From Ornithinimicrobium faecis (lineage in GTDB: Bacteria; Actinomycetota; Actinomycetes; Actinomycetales; Dermatophilaceae): a stretch of DNA of 64,000 bases. The DNA is taken from contig NZ_CP099489.1 in the NCBI RefSeq assembly GCF_023923225.1, positions 496,001 through 560,000 on the forward strand, written 5' to 3'. Position numbers and translations under genes: made by a program. Below the pieces are notes generated by a model, which did not search any database, was not told the DNA's origin, and saw nothing but the letters and a program-made list of their open reading frames with translations. Below, piece by piece: positions 9,188 to 16,286 of the stretch; the first letter of the stretch is position 1; each line of letters starts with the position of its first letter.

Positions 9188-9571
9188 TCATGGGCGACCG
9201 GCGGCCCAGGCGATCTTGATCAGTGGCACCTGCAACGGCAGCCGGGCCAGGCTCACGGCGAACGCCGTCAGCGACTTCGCGTCGCGACGTCGGTTTGCGC
9301 GCCGCCCCAGATCCACCGACATCTGGGCGTTTGCGGGCCAGACCGCGGTGAGGAGGGCCGCACTCGCCAGACCTGCTGCCGGGCGGGTGCGCGGGTGCAG
9401 CAGGCCTGCGGCGCACGCGAGTTCGGCGACTCCTGAGGCAAGGACCAGCTCCCGTGACCACTCGCGCAGCGGCTTCGGGACGATGGGCTCGAAGGTTTCG
9501 GGGCGCACCAGGTGGATCACGCCGGACACGGCGAACGGCACGATCACCAGGGGCAGCCCTCGAGGTTCCAT
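9188..9571 (-). CDS. DoxX-like small integral membrane protein
   Basis: A 127-residue membrane protein with about four hydrophobic segments, as in the DoxX-like/COG4270 group: LVIVPFAVSGVIHLVRPETF, then SGVAELACAAGLL and AGLASAALLTAVWPAN. Members are linked loosely to redox or thiol stress, but most are uncharacterised. The ATG at 9571 gives a normal family N-terminus. It is divergent from a TetR regulator whose start is 70 bp away, which could control it. The function is unproven. Confidence 0.7.
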   Translation of the reverse strand: MEPRGLPLVIVPFAVSGVIHLVRPETFEPIVPKPLREWSRELVLASGVAELACAAGLLHPRTRPAAGLASAALLTAVWPANAQMSVDLGRRANRRRDAKSLTAFAVSLARLPLQVPLIKIAWAAGRP

Positions 9572-9640
9572 CTCGCCATTGTGTCGGCAACCCGCTCGGT
9601 CGATTGGCGAACACTGCTCTCGGATGTGAGGATCGCCGGT

Positions 9641-10360
9641 ATGGCTAAGGCAGCGACGGCGAAGGCCCCAGCAGAGCCGGGCGCGCGGGAGCGCAACCGG
9701 GCCGAGGTGATGGCCCAGATCATGGCGGCCGGGCGCCGCGAGCTCACCGAGCACGGGGCCGACGGCCTGTCACTCCGCGCGGTCGCCCGCGAGATCGGCA
9801 TGGTCTCCTCGGCCGTCTATCGCTATGTCGCCAGCCGCGACGAGTTGCTGACCCTGCTCATCGTTGAGAGCTATGACTCGATCGGGCTGGCCGCCGAGCG
9901 CGCTGCGGCCAAGGACGGCTCAGCGGTGGAGCGCTTCGTGGCCATCGCGCACGCCGTCCGTGACTGGGCCAGGAAGCACCCGCAGGAATACACCCTGCTC
10001 CACGGGTCACCCGTCCCCGGCTACAGCGCACCCCAGGACACCATCGTCTCGGGCACGCGGGTGCCCGCGGCCATGATCGGTCTGCTCATCGAGGAGCACG
10101 CTGCGGGGCGGGTCGCCCCACCGGATCCGAAAGCACCGCCGATCTCGCCAGCCCTGGCGGCGCAGTGTGAGTCGGTGCGGGAGTTCTTCGGCGGGGTCGA
10201 CCTGCCCGACGAGCTGGTGCTGCGCGGCATCGCGGCGTGGACACAGGTCTACGGCCTGATCACGTTCGAGCTGTTCGGCCAGCTCCAGTCGACCTTCGAG
10301 CCCGCGGATGAGCTGATGGGGCACCAGTTCTCGCTCGCGGCAGCGCGCATCGGGCTGTGA
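9641..10360 (+). CDS. TetR/AcrR family transcriptional regulator
   Basis: A 239-residue repressor. The N-terminal helix-turn-helix, LSLRAVAREIGMVSSAVYRYV, lies at about residues 43-63 and is followed by the TetR linker SRDELLTLLI. The C-terminal domain resembles the WHG/TetR_C group, with LHGSPVPGY and a conserved final helix region. The stop overlaps the GTG start of the downstream GMC oxidoreductase by 4 nt, so the two are translationally coupled. It is divergent from the DoxX-like gene. It probably controls itself and the oxidase in response to a small hydrophobic ligand. Confidence 0.85.
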   Translation: MAKAATAKAPAEPGARERNRAEVMAQIMAAGRRELTEHGADGLSLRAVAREIGMVSSAVYRYVASRDELLTLLIVESYDSIGLAAERAAAKDGSAVERFVAIAHAVRDWARKHPQEYTLLHGSPVPGYSAPQDTIVSGTRVPAAMIGLLIEEHAAGRVAPPDPKAPPISPALAAQCESVREFFGGVDLPDELVLRGIAAWTQVYGLITFELFGQLQSTFEPADELMGHQFSLAAARIGL

Positions 10361-12120
10361 GGGCTCCGCGAGTCCCGGAACACTGGGACGTCATCGTGGT
10401 GGGCTCCGGGTTCGGTGGGTCCGTGGCCGCGCTGCGCCTGTCCGAGAAGGGCTATCGCGTCCTGGTCCTGGAGGCCGGTGCCCGGTTCGCCGACGAGGAC
10501 TTCGCGCTGACCTCCTTCCACCTGCGCCGCTATCTGTTCCGCCCGGAGATCGGGTGCTACGGCATACAGCGCATCGACACCCTCAACAACGCGATGATCC
10601 TCTCGGGGGCCGGCGTCGGGGGCGGGTCGCTGGTCTATGCCAACACCCTCTACGAGCCGCTGGACGAGTTCTATGCCGACCCGCAGTGGGCGCACATCGC
10701 TGACTGGCGGGCCGAGCTGGCGCCCTACTACGACCAGGCCAAGCGGATGCTGGGCGTGGTCACCAACCCGACGCACACGCCTGCCGATGAGGTGATGCGG
10801 CAGACCGCTGAGGAGATGGGCGTGGGGGAGACCTTCCGTCCCGCGCCCGTTGGTGTCCACTTTGGTGACGGCCCGGGTGTCGAGATCGAGGACCCCTACT
10901 TCGGTGGGGCCGGGCCGACCCGTGCTGGGTGCATCGAGTGCGGTGAGTGCATGACGGGGTGTCGCCACAACGCCAAGAACACGCTGGTCAAGAACTATCT
11001 GCACCTCGCAGAGGGACTCGGGGCCGAGGTCCGGGCGCTCAGCACGGTCACCCGGATCCGCCCGCGCACGGCCGTGCGAAACCTCCCTCAAAATGCGCGA
11101 GAGGCGTGCGAGACCTCCCTGAAAAATGGGTATGTCGTGACCGTGCGCGACACCCGGCCCACGCGGCTCGGAGGCCACGAGCTCACCGCCGACCACGTCG
11201 TCCTCGCGGCCTCGGCCCTGGGCACCCAGCGGCTGCTGCACCGCCTGCGCGAGTCCGGTGACCTGCCCGACCTGTCTCCGCGGCTGGGCCACCTCTCGCG
11301 GACCAACTCCGAGTCGCTGCTCGGCGCGATCCGCACCGGCGAGGGACCCGACTTCAGCCAGGGGGTCGCGATCACCTCCTCGATCCACCCCGACCCGCAG
11401 ACCCACATCGAGCCGGTGCGCTATGGCCACGGCTCCAACGCCATGTCGGCCCTGCAGACCGTGCTCACCGACGAGGTCGCGGGCACGCCGCGGTGGCGCA
11501 CCTGGGCGGGGGAGATGTGGCGACAGCGGCGGGTGCTGCCGCGCCTCTATGACCGCAAGCACTGGTCCGAGCGGACGGTGATTGCACTGGTCATGCAGTC
11601 GCTGGACAACTCGATCACGACCTATCAGCGGCGCAGCCGCCTCACCGGCCGTCGCGTGCTCGGCAGCAGGCAGGGGCACGGCGCCCCGAACCCGACCTGG
11701 ATCCCGGTCGCGAACGAGGCGGTGCGGCGGATGGCGCGGATCGTGCGCGGCACCCCGGGCGGCAACATCGGTGAGCAGTTCAACCGTCCCCTGACCGCGC
11801 ACTTCCTCGGGGGCGCCGTGATCGGTGACAGCCCTGAGACGGGCGTGGTCGATGCCTGTCACCGGGTGTTCAACTATCCGGGCCTGCACATCGTCGACGG
11901 GTCGACCATCTCGGCGAACCTCGGCGTCAACCCGTCCCTGACCATCACCGCCCAGGCCGAGCGCGCGATGGCGTTGTGGCCCAACAAGGGCGAGCCGGAC
12001 CCCCGGCCAGAGCTCGGCCAGCCGTATGCCGTGACTCGCCCCGTCGCGCCTCTCACCCCCGCGGTCCCCGGCCCCGCGCCCGGTGCGCTGCGCCTCCCCA
12101 TCTCCCCCGCAAAAAGATAA
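10357..12120 (+). CDS. GMC-family FAD oxidoreductase (cholesterol-oxidase-like) carrying an in-frame repeat insertion
   Basis: A 587-residue flavoprotein with GSGFGGSVAALRLSEKG as the FAD-binding loop near residue 15 and a C-terminal GMC block (VVDACHRVFNYPGLHIVDGS, then NPSLTITAQAERAM). A cysteine cluster CIECGECMTGC near residue 195 is typical of this ChoD-like subgroup. It probably oxidises an alcohol or sterol-like substrate. The GTG start overlaps the TetR stop. Between TRIRPRTA and GYVVTVRD about 18 residues (VRNLPQNAREACETSLKN) are encoded by two repeat units of the same family as the array just past the stop, so the insert is probably a surface loop. Confidence 0.85.
   Translation: MRAPRVPEHWDVIVVGSGFGGSVAALRLSEKGYRVLVLEAGARFADEDFALTSFHLRRYLFRPEIGCYGIQRIDTLNNAMILSGAGVGGGSLVYANTLYEPLDEFYADPQWAHIADWRAELAPYYDQAKRMLGVVTNPTHTPADEVMRQTAEEMGVGETFRPAPVGVHFGDGPGVEIEDPYFGGAGPTRAGCIECGECMTGCRHNAKNTLVKNYLHLAEGLGAEVRALSTVTRIRPRTAVRNLPQNAREACETSLKNGYVVTVRDTRPTRLGGHELTADHVVLAASALGTQRLLHRLRESGDLPDLSPRLGHLSRTNSESLLGAIRTGEGPDFSQGVAITSSIHPDPQTHIEPVRYGHGSNAMSALQTVLTDEVAGTPRWRTWAGEMWRQRRVLPRLYDRKHWSERTVIALVMQSLDNSITTYQRRSRLTGRRVLGSRQGHGAPNPTWIPVANEAVRRMARIVRGTPGGNIGEQFNRPLTAHFLGGAVIGDSPETGVVDACHRVFNYPGLHIVDGSTISANLGVNPSLTITAQAERAMALWPNKGEPDPRPELGQPYAVTRPVAPLTPAVPGPAPGALRLPISPAKR
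11074..11137 (-). repeat. Two repeat units (32-bp spacing) inside the GMC oxidoreductase gene
   Basis: Units begin at 11074 (GTGCGAAACCTCCCTCAAAA) and 11106 (GTGCGAGACCTCCCTGAAAA). Each matches the reverse complement of the 31-bp units at 12111-12232, where the equivalent is GTACGAAACCTTTATCAAAA. The insert keeps the reading frame and has drifted from the intergenic units. Confidence 0.75.
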
Positions 12121-12232
12121 AGGTTTCGTACGCCCACCCGCATTTTGATAAAGGTCTCGTACGTCGCCCCGCATTTTGATAAAGGTTTCGTACGTCCTCC
12201 CGCATCTTGATAGAGGTCTCGTACGCACGCAC
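12111..12232 (+). repeat. 31-bp tandem array after the GMC gene (four units)
   Basis: AGGTTTCGTACG or AGGTCTCGTACG starts at 12121, 12152, 12183 and 12214, exactly 31 bp apart, separated by a CCCGCATTTTGATAA-type segment. The array begins at the stop codon of the GMC gene and fills the gap to the convergent M28 peptidase gene. The units contain the palindrome CGTACG. There are no unique spacers, so this is not CRISPR. Confidence 0.85.
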
Positions 12233-12305
12233 ACGCAGGGCGGCCACTGGTGCCCGCGAGGCGGGTCACCAGTGGCCGCACGTGTGAGTCGACGCAGAGA
12301 CGACC

Positions 12306-13841
12306 CTAGAAGGTGCCCTCCGGGCCGGCGGGAGCCGGGATCTTGAAGTTGCCCGGCACCTTCTTGCCCTTGATGCCGTTCACCGACTCCGTGGAGTAGG
12401 CGAAGGTCATCACGGCGAAGGCCACCGAGTCGACGTTGACGTCCAGGGCGTGGGCGTCCACGTTGTTGATGCCGTCGCAGGCCTGGTGATAGCACGGGTC
12501 GAACCAGTCACCCGCTGTGCCACCCCAGATGCCAGCCTGCTCATCGGTCTTGACGCCCTCGGCCCCGGTGAACAGGCCACCGGAGGGGATGTCGTTGGCG
12601 ATGAACGCCTGATAGTCGCTGCGACCACTGAACTGTGTGTCGTCATAGGGCTCGCCGGCGAAGGTATAGAAGGACTCGAAGGTCTCCTCGATGGCGATCG
12701 AGCCGTCCGGGATCGGCACACCGGCGGGGGCCGGGAACGTCGACTCGTTGGCGTCATAGACCCCGAGGAAGTAGTTCGGGGAGCCGATCATGTCGAAGTT
12801 CAGATAGAGCGCGACCCGGTCCAGCTCGGACTGCGGCTGGTCCGCGACCCACTCGGTGGAGCCGACCAGGCCGATCTCCTCCGCGCCCCAGAAGGCGAAG
12901 CGCACGGTGTTCTGCGGCTTGTGGTTGCCCAGCGACTCCGCGATCTCCAGCAGGCCCGCCGAGCCACTGCCGTTGTCATTGATGCCCGCGCCGCCGGGGA
13001 CGCTGTCCAGGTGCGCACCGGCCATGACGACGTTGTTGTCGTTCTTGCCCGGCAGCTCGGCGATGACGTTGAGCGACTGCTTGGTCACGAAGTCGACTTG
13101 GACGTGGGCCGAGGAGCCGTCCGCCGCCAGTGCCACACCGTCGTCAAAGGTCATCCCGACGACCGGAATCGTCACGACCGATGGCACAAGCGTGGGGTTG
13201 AGCGGGCCGCACCGGTCCGGTGTGTCGCACTGGTTCATGATGACCACGGCGCTGGCTCCGGCAGCCTCGGCGTTCTCAGCCTTGAGGCCGAAGGCGCACG
13301 CGCCGCGCTGCACGAGCGCGATGTCGCCGGCCGTGAAGCCCGCAAAGTCCGCGGCCTCGCAGCCGCTGGTGCTCGCCCTCGGTGGGGCCAGGGCAAGGTC
13401 GACGGGCACCACGTCAGCCGTCACGTCGCCCTCGCCGGAGCCCTCGGCAACGTAGTGGTCGTAGCTCACGGCCACCGGCGTCAGCTGCTCAACGAGCGAG
13501 TCGGTGCCCTCATAGTCAAAGGGCACGGCCTCGGCGGTCCAGCCGGCGTCCTCCATCGTGTCGATGACGTAGTCGACGCTGGCCTGATAGCCAGGTGATC
13601 CCTCGGACCGGTCGCCGTGCTCGTCGGCGAACGCCTGGAAGGCCTCGAGGTGCTCCATCGCGCCGTCGCCGGTCGCACAGTCGAGCAACTTGTCATAGGT
13701 GTTGTTGTTGCGGTTGTCGCAGGCGACCGGATTGGCTGCCGGTTGGGCGGCGGTGCTGGGCAGGGCGACCAGGCCGGAGATGGCCAACGCTCCTGCGGCG
13801 AACAGCACGCCGACACTGCGAACTCGGGTGGATTGACTCAT
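12306..13841 (-). CDS. Secreted M28-family zinc aminopeptidase with PA domain
   Basis: A 511-residue exported peptidase with a signal peptide ending near ALPSTAAQPA. A protease-associated (PA) domain at about residues 130-250 precedes the catalytic core. Zinc ligands are seen in GAHLDSVPGGAGINDNGSG (His, then Asp), the EE pair of GAEEIGLVGS, Asp in NFDMIGSPN and His in CYHQACDGINN. It should remove N-terminal residues from peptides outside the cell. The ATG at 13841 is chosen for the GGAGG 7-8 nt upstream; an ATG 15 nt earlier overlaps that site. It is monocistronic and convergent with the GMC gene. Confidence 0.9.
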   Translation of the reverse strand: MSQSTRVRSVGVLFAAGALAISGLVALPSTAAQPAANPVACDNRNNNTYDKLLDCATGDGAMEHLEAFQAFADEHGDRSEGSPGYQASVDYVIDTMEDAGWTAEAVPFDYEGTDSLVEQLTPVAVSYDHYVAEGSGEGDVTADVVPVDLALAPPRASTSGCEAADFAGFTAGDIALVQRGACAFGLKAENAEAAGASAVVIMNQCDTPDRCGPLNPTLVPSVVTIPVVGMTFDDGVALAADGSSAHVQVDFVTKQSLNVIAELPGKNDNNVVMAGAHLDSVPGGAGINDNGSGSAGLLEIAESLGNHKPQNTVRFAFWGAEEIGLVGSTEWVADQPQSELDRVALYLNFDMIGSPNYFLGVYDANESTFPAPAGVPIPDGSIAIEETFESFYTFAGEPYDDTQFSGRSDYQAFIANDIPSGGLFTGAEGVKTDEQAGIWGGTAGDWFDPCYHQACDGINNVDAHALDVNVDSVAFAVMTFAYSTESVNGIKGKKVPGNFKIPAPAGPEGTF

Positions 13842-13970
13842 CGGTGCGACCTCCATGTCGCTCGGGGGAGGGGGGCCTCCCACCAGCCCTGAGGGTGAGC
13901 AGGGCATCAACGAACGTAGCGGTCCCAGGCCGCTGGCGGAAGACCCTGAGCGCACTGACCTCGCGCCGGA

Positions 13971-14441
13971 TCAGCCCTCGGGCATGATCGTGGCAGCCAG
14001 GACCGCACCGAGCTCCCGGCAGGACTCCAGGGCCGCCTTGTCGGGTGCGCCCATGACCTCGAGCACGGGCGCGACAGGTTCCCAGCCCAGGGCAGAGGTG
14101 ATGGCCCCGATGCCGCGGACCGCGCCCTCAACGCCCTCGTTGCCATGGACATACGCAGCGAACGGAGCCTTGGTCGTGGCGTCCAGGCACGGATAGTAGA
14201 TCTGGTCGAAGAAGTGCTTCAGCGCCCCGGACATGTAGCCAATGTTGGCCGGCGTCCCCAGCAGAAACGCGTCTGCCTCCAGCACATCGACAGCGCTGGC
14301 CACCAGGGCGGGACGGACCACCACGTCCACGCCCGAGATCTCCTCGTCGCGGGCGCCGGCCAGCACCGCCTCGAGCATCGCCTGCATGCCGGGCGAGGGC
14401 GTGTGGTGGACGACGAGGAGCCGGGCGGGGGAGTCGTTCAT
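13971..14441 (-). CDS. Flavodoxin-like / NADPH-dependent FMN reductase family protein
   Basis: A 156-residue protein with a flavodoxin fold: first strand LLVVHHTPSPGMQAML, then LLGTPANIGYMSGALKHFFD, the FMN-contacting loop of WrbA-type proteins, and AAYVHGNEG. Members bind FMN and reduce quinones or small molecules in the cytosol. The ATG has TAACCT and GGGAGG just upstream. It stands between the peptidase and an aldehyde dehydrogenase, all on the minus strand but with clear gaps, so an operon is uncertain. Confidence 0.75.
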   Translation of the reverse strand: MNDSPARLLVVHHTPSPGMQAMLEAVLAGARDEEISGVDVVVRPALVASAVDVLEADAFLLGTPANIGYMSGALKHFFDQIYYPCLDATTKAPFAAYVHGNEGVEGAVRGIGAITSALGWEPVAPVLEVMGAPDKAALESCRELGAVLAATIMPEG

Positions 14442-14527
14442 CCTCCCAGGTTAGGGGCTGTCTGCGAGGGGCTAGAGGCCGTATGCCGTGGCGCACCGGA
14501 CGCCTGTGCCCGACCGGCCCCTGTTGC

Positions 14528-16072
14528 TCACCTCTGCCAGGGGCGCGTGCCGTGCAGCAGAGTCACGGCGCTCGCAAAGATCCCGTCCACGCGTGCGCGA
14601 CGCTGGAAGTTGGTCATGCTCACCGGCGGGGTGAACCGCTGGCGGGCAACGGATTTGGCATAGCAGAACTCGCGCAGACCGTCGGCCCCGTGGATCCGCC
14701 CGAAGCCCGAGCCGCCGACGCCACCGAAGGGCAGCTCCGGCAGCCCGGCGAAGCCGATCACGTTGTTGACCGAGGTCATGCCGCTGCGGACCCGCCGGGC
14801 GATCTCGGGCCCGTTGCGCCGGGAGAAGACGGCACCACCGAGCCCGTAGTCCACCGCATTGGCCGCCGCGACCGCCGCGTCCATGTCGGCCACCCGCTCC
14901 ACGGTGATGACCGGCCCGAAGGTCTCCTCGGTCTGGATCCGGGCACCCTCGGGGATGTCCACCAGCACCACCGGCTGCAGCAGCCGCGCGGGATCGGTCA
15001 GCGCGCTGTCCGGCCCCACGCCATCGGTCGAGGCCGGGGCACCGACCACGGCGCGGGCACCGTCGGCCACCGCCTCCGCGACCTGGTCGTGGATGATGCG
15101 GACCTGCTTGGGCAGCGTGATCGGCCCGAGATCCGCGGAGTCATCGAGGCCAGCCCGGACCGCAGAGGCCTGACGCACGATCGCAGCGACCACCTCGTCA
15201 TAGACGGCCGTGTGGGCCAGCACCCGCTCGACACCGATGCAGGTCTGACCGGCGTTGCTCAGACCGCCCCACACCGCCGCCTGCGCGGCAGCCTCCACGT
15301 CGGCGTCCTCGTCGACGATCAGCGCGTCCTTGCCGCCACCCTCGATCAGGACCGGGGTCAGCGTCTCCGCGCAGGTCGCCATCACCTTCTTGGCCGTGGC
15401 ACTCGAGCCGGTGAAACCGAGCTTGTCCACCCCGGAGCGACACAGCGCCTCGCCCACCTGCGCCTCGCCCTGCACCACCTGCAGGCACGGGCTGCCGACG
15501 GCGCGCTCAAAACTGTCCGCGAGCCACTGACCCGTCCGCGGGGTGAGCTCGGAGGGCTTGAAGACCACCGTGTTGCCGCCGGCGAGGGCATAACCGATCG
15601 AGCCCATCGGCGTGAAGACCGGATAGTTCCACGGGCCGATCACGCCGATCACACCCTGGGGCAGATACTCCACCGTCGCGGCCAGGTGGGCGGCCAGCAG
15701 GGTCGACCCGACTCGCCTGCGGCCCAGCACCTTTGGCGCCTTCCGTGCGGCCCAGGCCAGGTGTTCGACGGCCAGACCGATCTCCAGCATCGCGTCGCCG
15801 TGCGGCTTGCCGGTCTCCTCCCGGACCACAGCTGCCAGGTCCTCCATGCCGTCGGTGAGCTCCTGGCGCCACCGGTCCAACAGGTGCCGTCGCCCGGCGA
15901 AACCGATGCTCGCCCACCACCGCTGGGTCTCGCGGGCCAGGCCGACCGCGCGGGTCACCAACTCGGTGGGGTCAACAGCTCTGTATGCCGAGGGCTCACC
16001 ACCCTCGCCCACCGCACCGGTGCGGTGGCTGAGGGCTGGGCGCTCGGCATACGGCGTGGTCATGGTCCCCAT
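14528..16072 (-). CDS. Aldehyde dehydrogenase family protein
   Basis: A 514-residue NAD(P)-dependent dehydrogenase. The active-site Cys is in NAGQTCIGVERV (about 295) and the general base Glu is in LIEGGGKDALIV. GFTGSSATAKKV is the cofactor loop and VIGPWNYPVFTP the usual family strand. It is of the class-3 or succinate-semialdehyde-like type and oxidises an aldehyde to an acid. Two starts are possible, 16072 and 16063, in an ATGGGGACCATG context. It is transcribed away from the cobalamin riboswitch, whose first paired base is about 30 bp upstream of the start. The substrate is unknown. Confidence 0.85.
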   Translation of the reverse strand: MGTMTTPYAERPALSHRTGAVGEGGEPSAYRAVDPTELVTRAVGLARETQRWWASIGFAGRRHLLDRWRQELTDGMEDLAAVVREETGKPHGDAMLEIGLAVEHLAWAARKAPKVLGRRRVGSTLLAAHLAATVEYLPQGVIGVIGPWNYPVFTPMGSIGYALAGGNTVVFKPSELTPRTGQWLADSFERAVGSPCLQVVQGEAQVGEALCRSGVDKLGFTGSSATAKKVMATCAETLTPVLIEGGGKDALIVDEDADVEAAAQAAVWGGLSNAGQTCIGVERVLAHTAVYDEVVAAIVRQASAVRAGLDDSADLGPITLPKQVRIIHDQVAEAVADGARAVVGAPASTDGVGPDSALTDPARLLQPVVLVDIPEGARIQTEETFGPVITVERVADMDAAVAAANAVDYGLGGAVFSRRNGPEIARRVRSGMTSVNNVIGFAGLPELPFGGVGGSGFGRIHGADGLREFCYAKSVARQRFTPPVSMTNFQRRARVDGIFASAVTLLHGTRPWQR

Positions 16073-16098
16073 CCTGACCCGCTAGAGTCGAGATCACC

Positions 16099-16186
16099 AA
16101 GGTCCCGTGGGGGAAGCCGGTGCGAGTCCGGCGCTGACCCGCAGCCGTGACCCATTCGTGGGGAGCCGGAGTGCCCGCGGGACCTG
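16099..16186 (+). promoter_or_regulatory. Cobalamin (adenosylcobalamin) riboswitch
   Basis: The leader contains GGGAAGCCGGTGCGAGTCCG, followed by GCGCTGACCCGCAGCCGTGA and GCCGGAGTGCCCGC, matching the conserved B12-box and core of cobalamin riboswitches. The closing stem pairs GGTCCCGTGG (16101-16110) with CCGCGGGACC (16175-16184). The next gene on this strand starts at 16287. Between the two there is a small perfect hairpin GCCGGATGTCCGGC without a T-tract, so control is more likely at translation. The P1 3' strand GGGACCT (16179-16185) is complementary to AGGTCCC (16278-16284), which overlaps the ribosome site. Confidence 0.9.
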
Positions 16187-16286
16187 GAGCTCATTGATAT
16201 CCGTCGTGGTCCGCGGATCGAGTCGCCAGCCGGATGTCCGGCCCGTCGGCACGTGAGGTGGACCACCGCACCTGGGAAGGTCCCAC

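Noticed and set aside
12111..12232. CRISPR array interpretation of the 31-bp repeats
   Set aside because: Units are contiguous with no unique spacers, and no cas genes are in the window.
10249..12495. 748-codon open frame antisense to the GMC oxidase
   Set aside because: It lies antisense to a clear FAD enzyme with all motifs, has no recognisable domain, and shows the composition of a high-GC shadow frame.
16229..16243. Intrinsic terminator in the B12 leader (GCCGGATGTCCGGC)
   Set aside because: The stem is only 6 bp with no T-tract, so it is not called as the expression-platform terminator.
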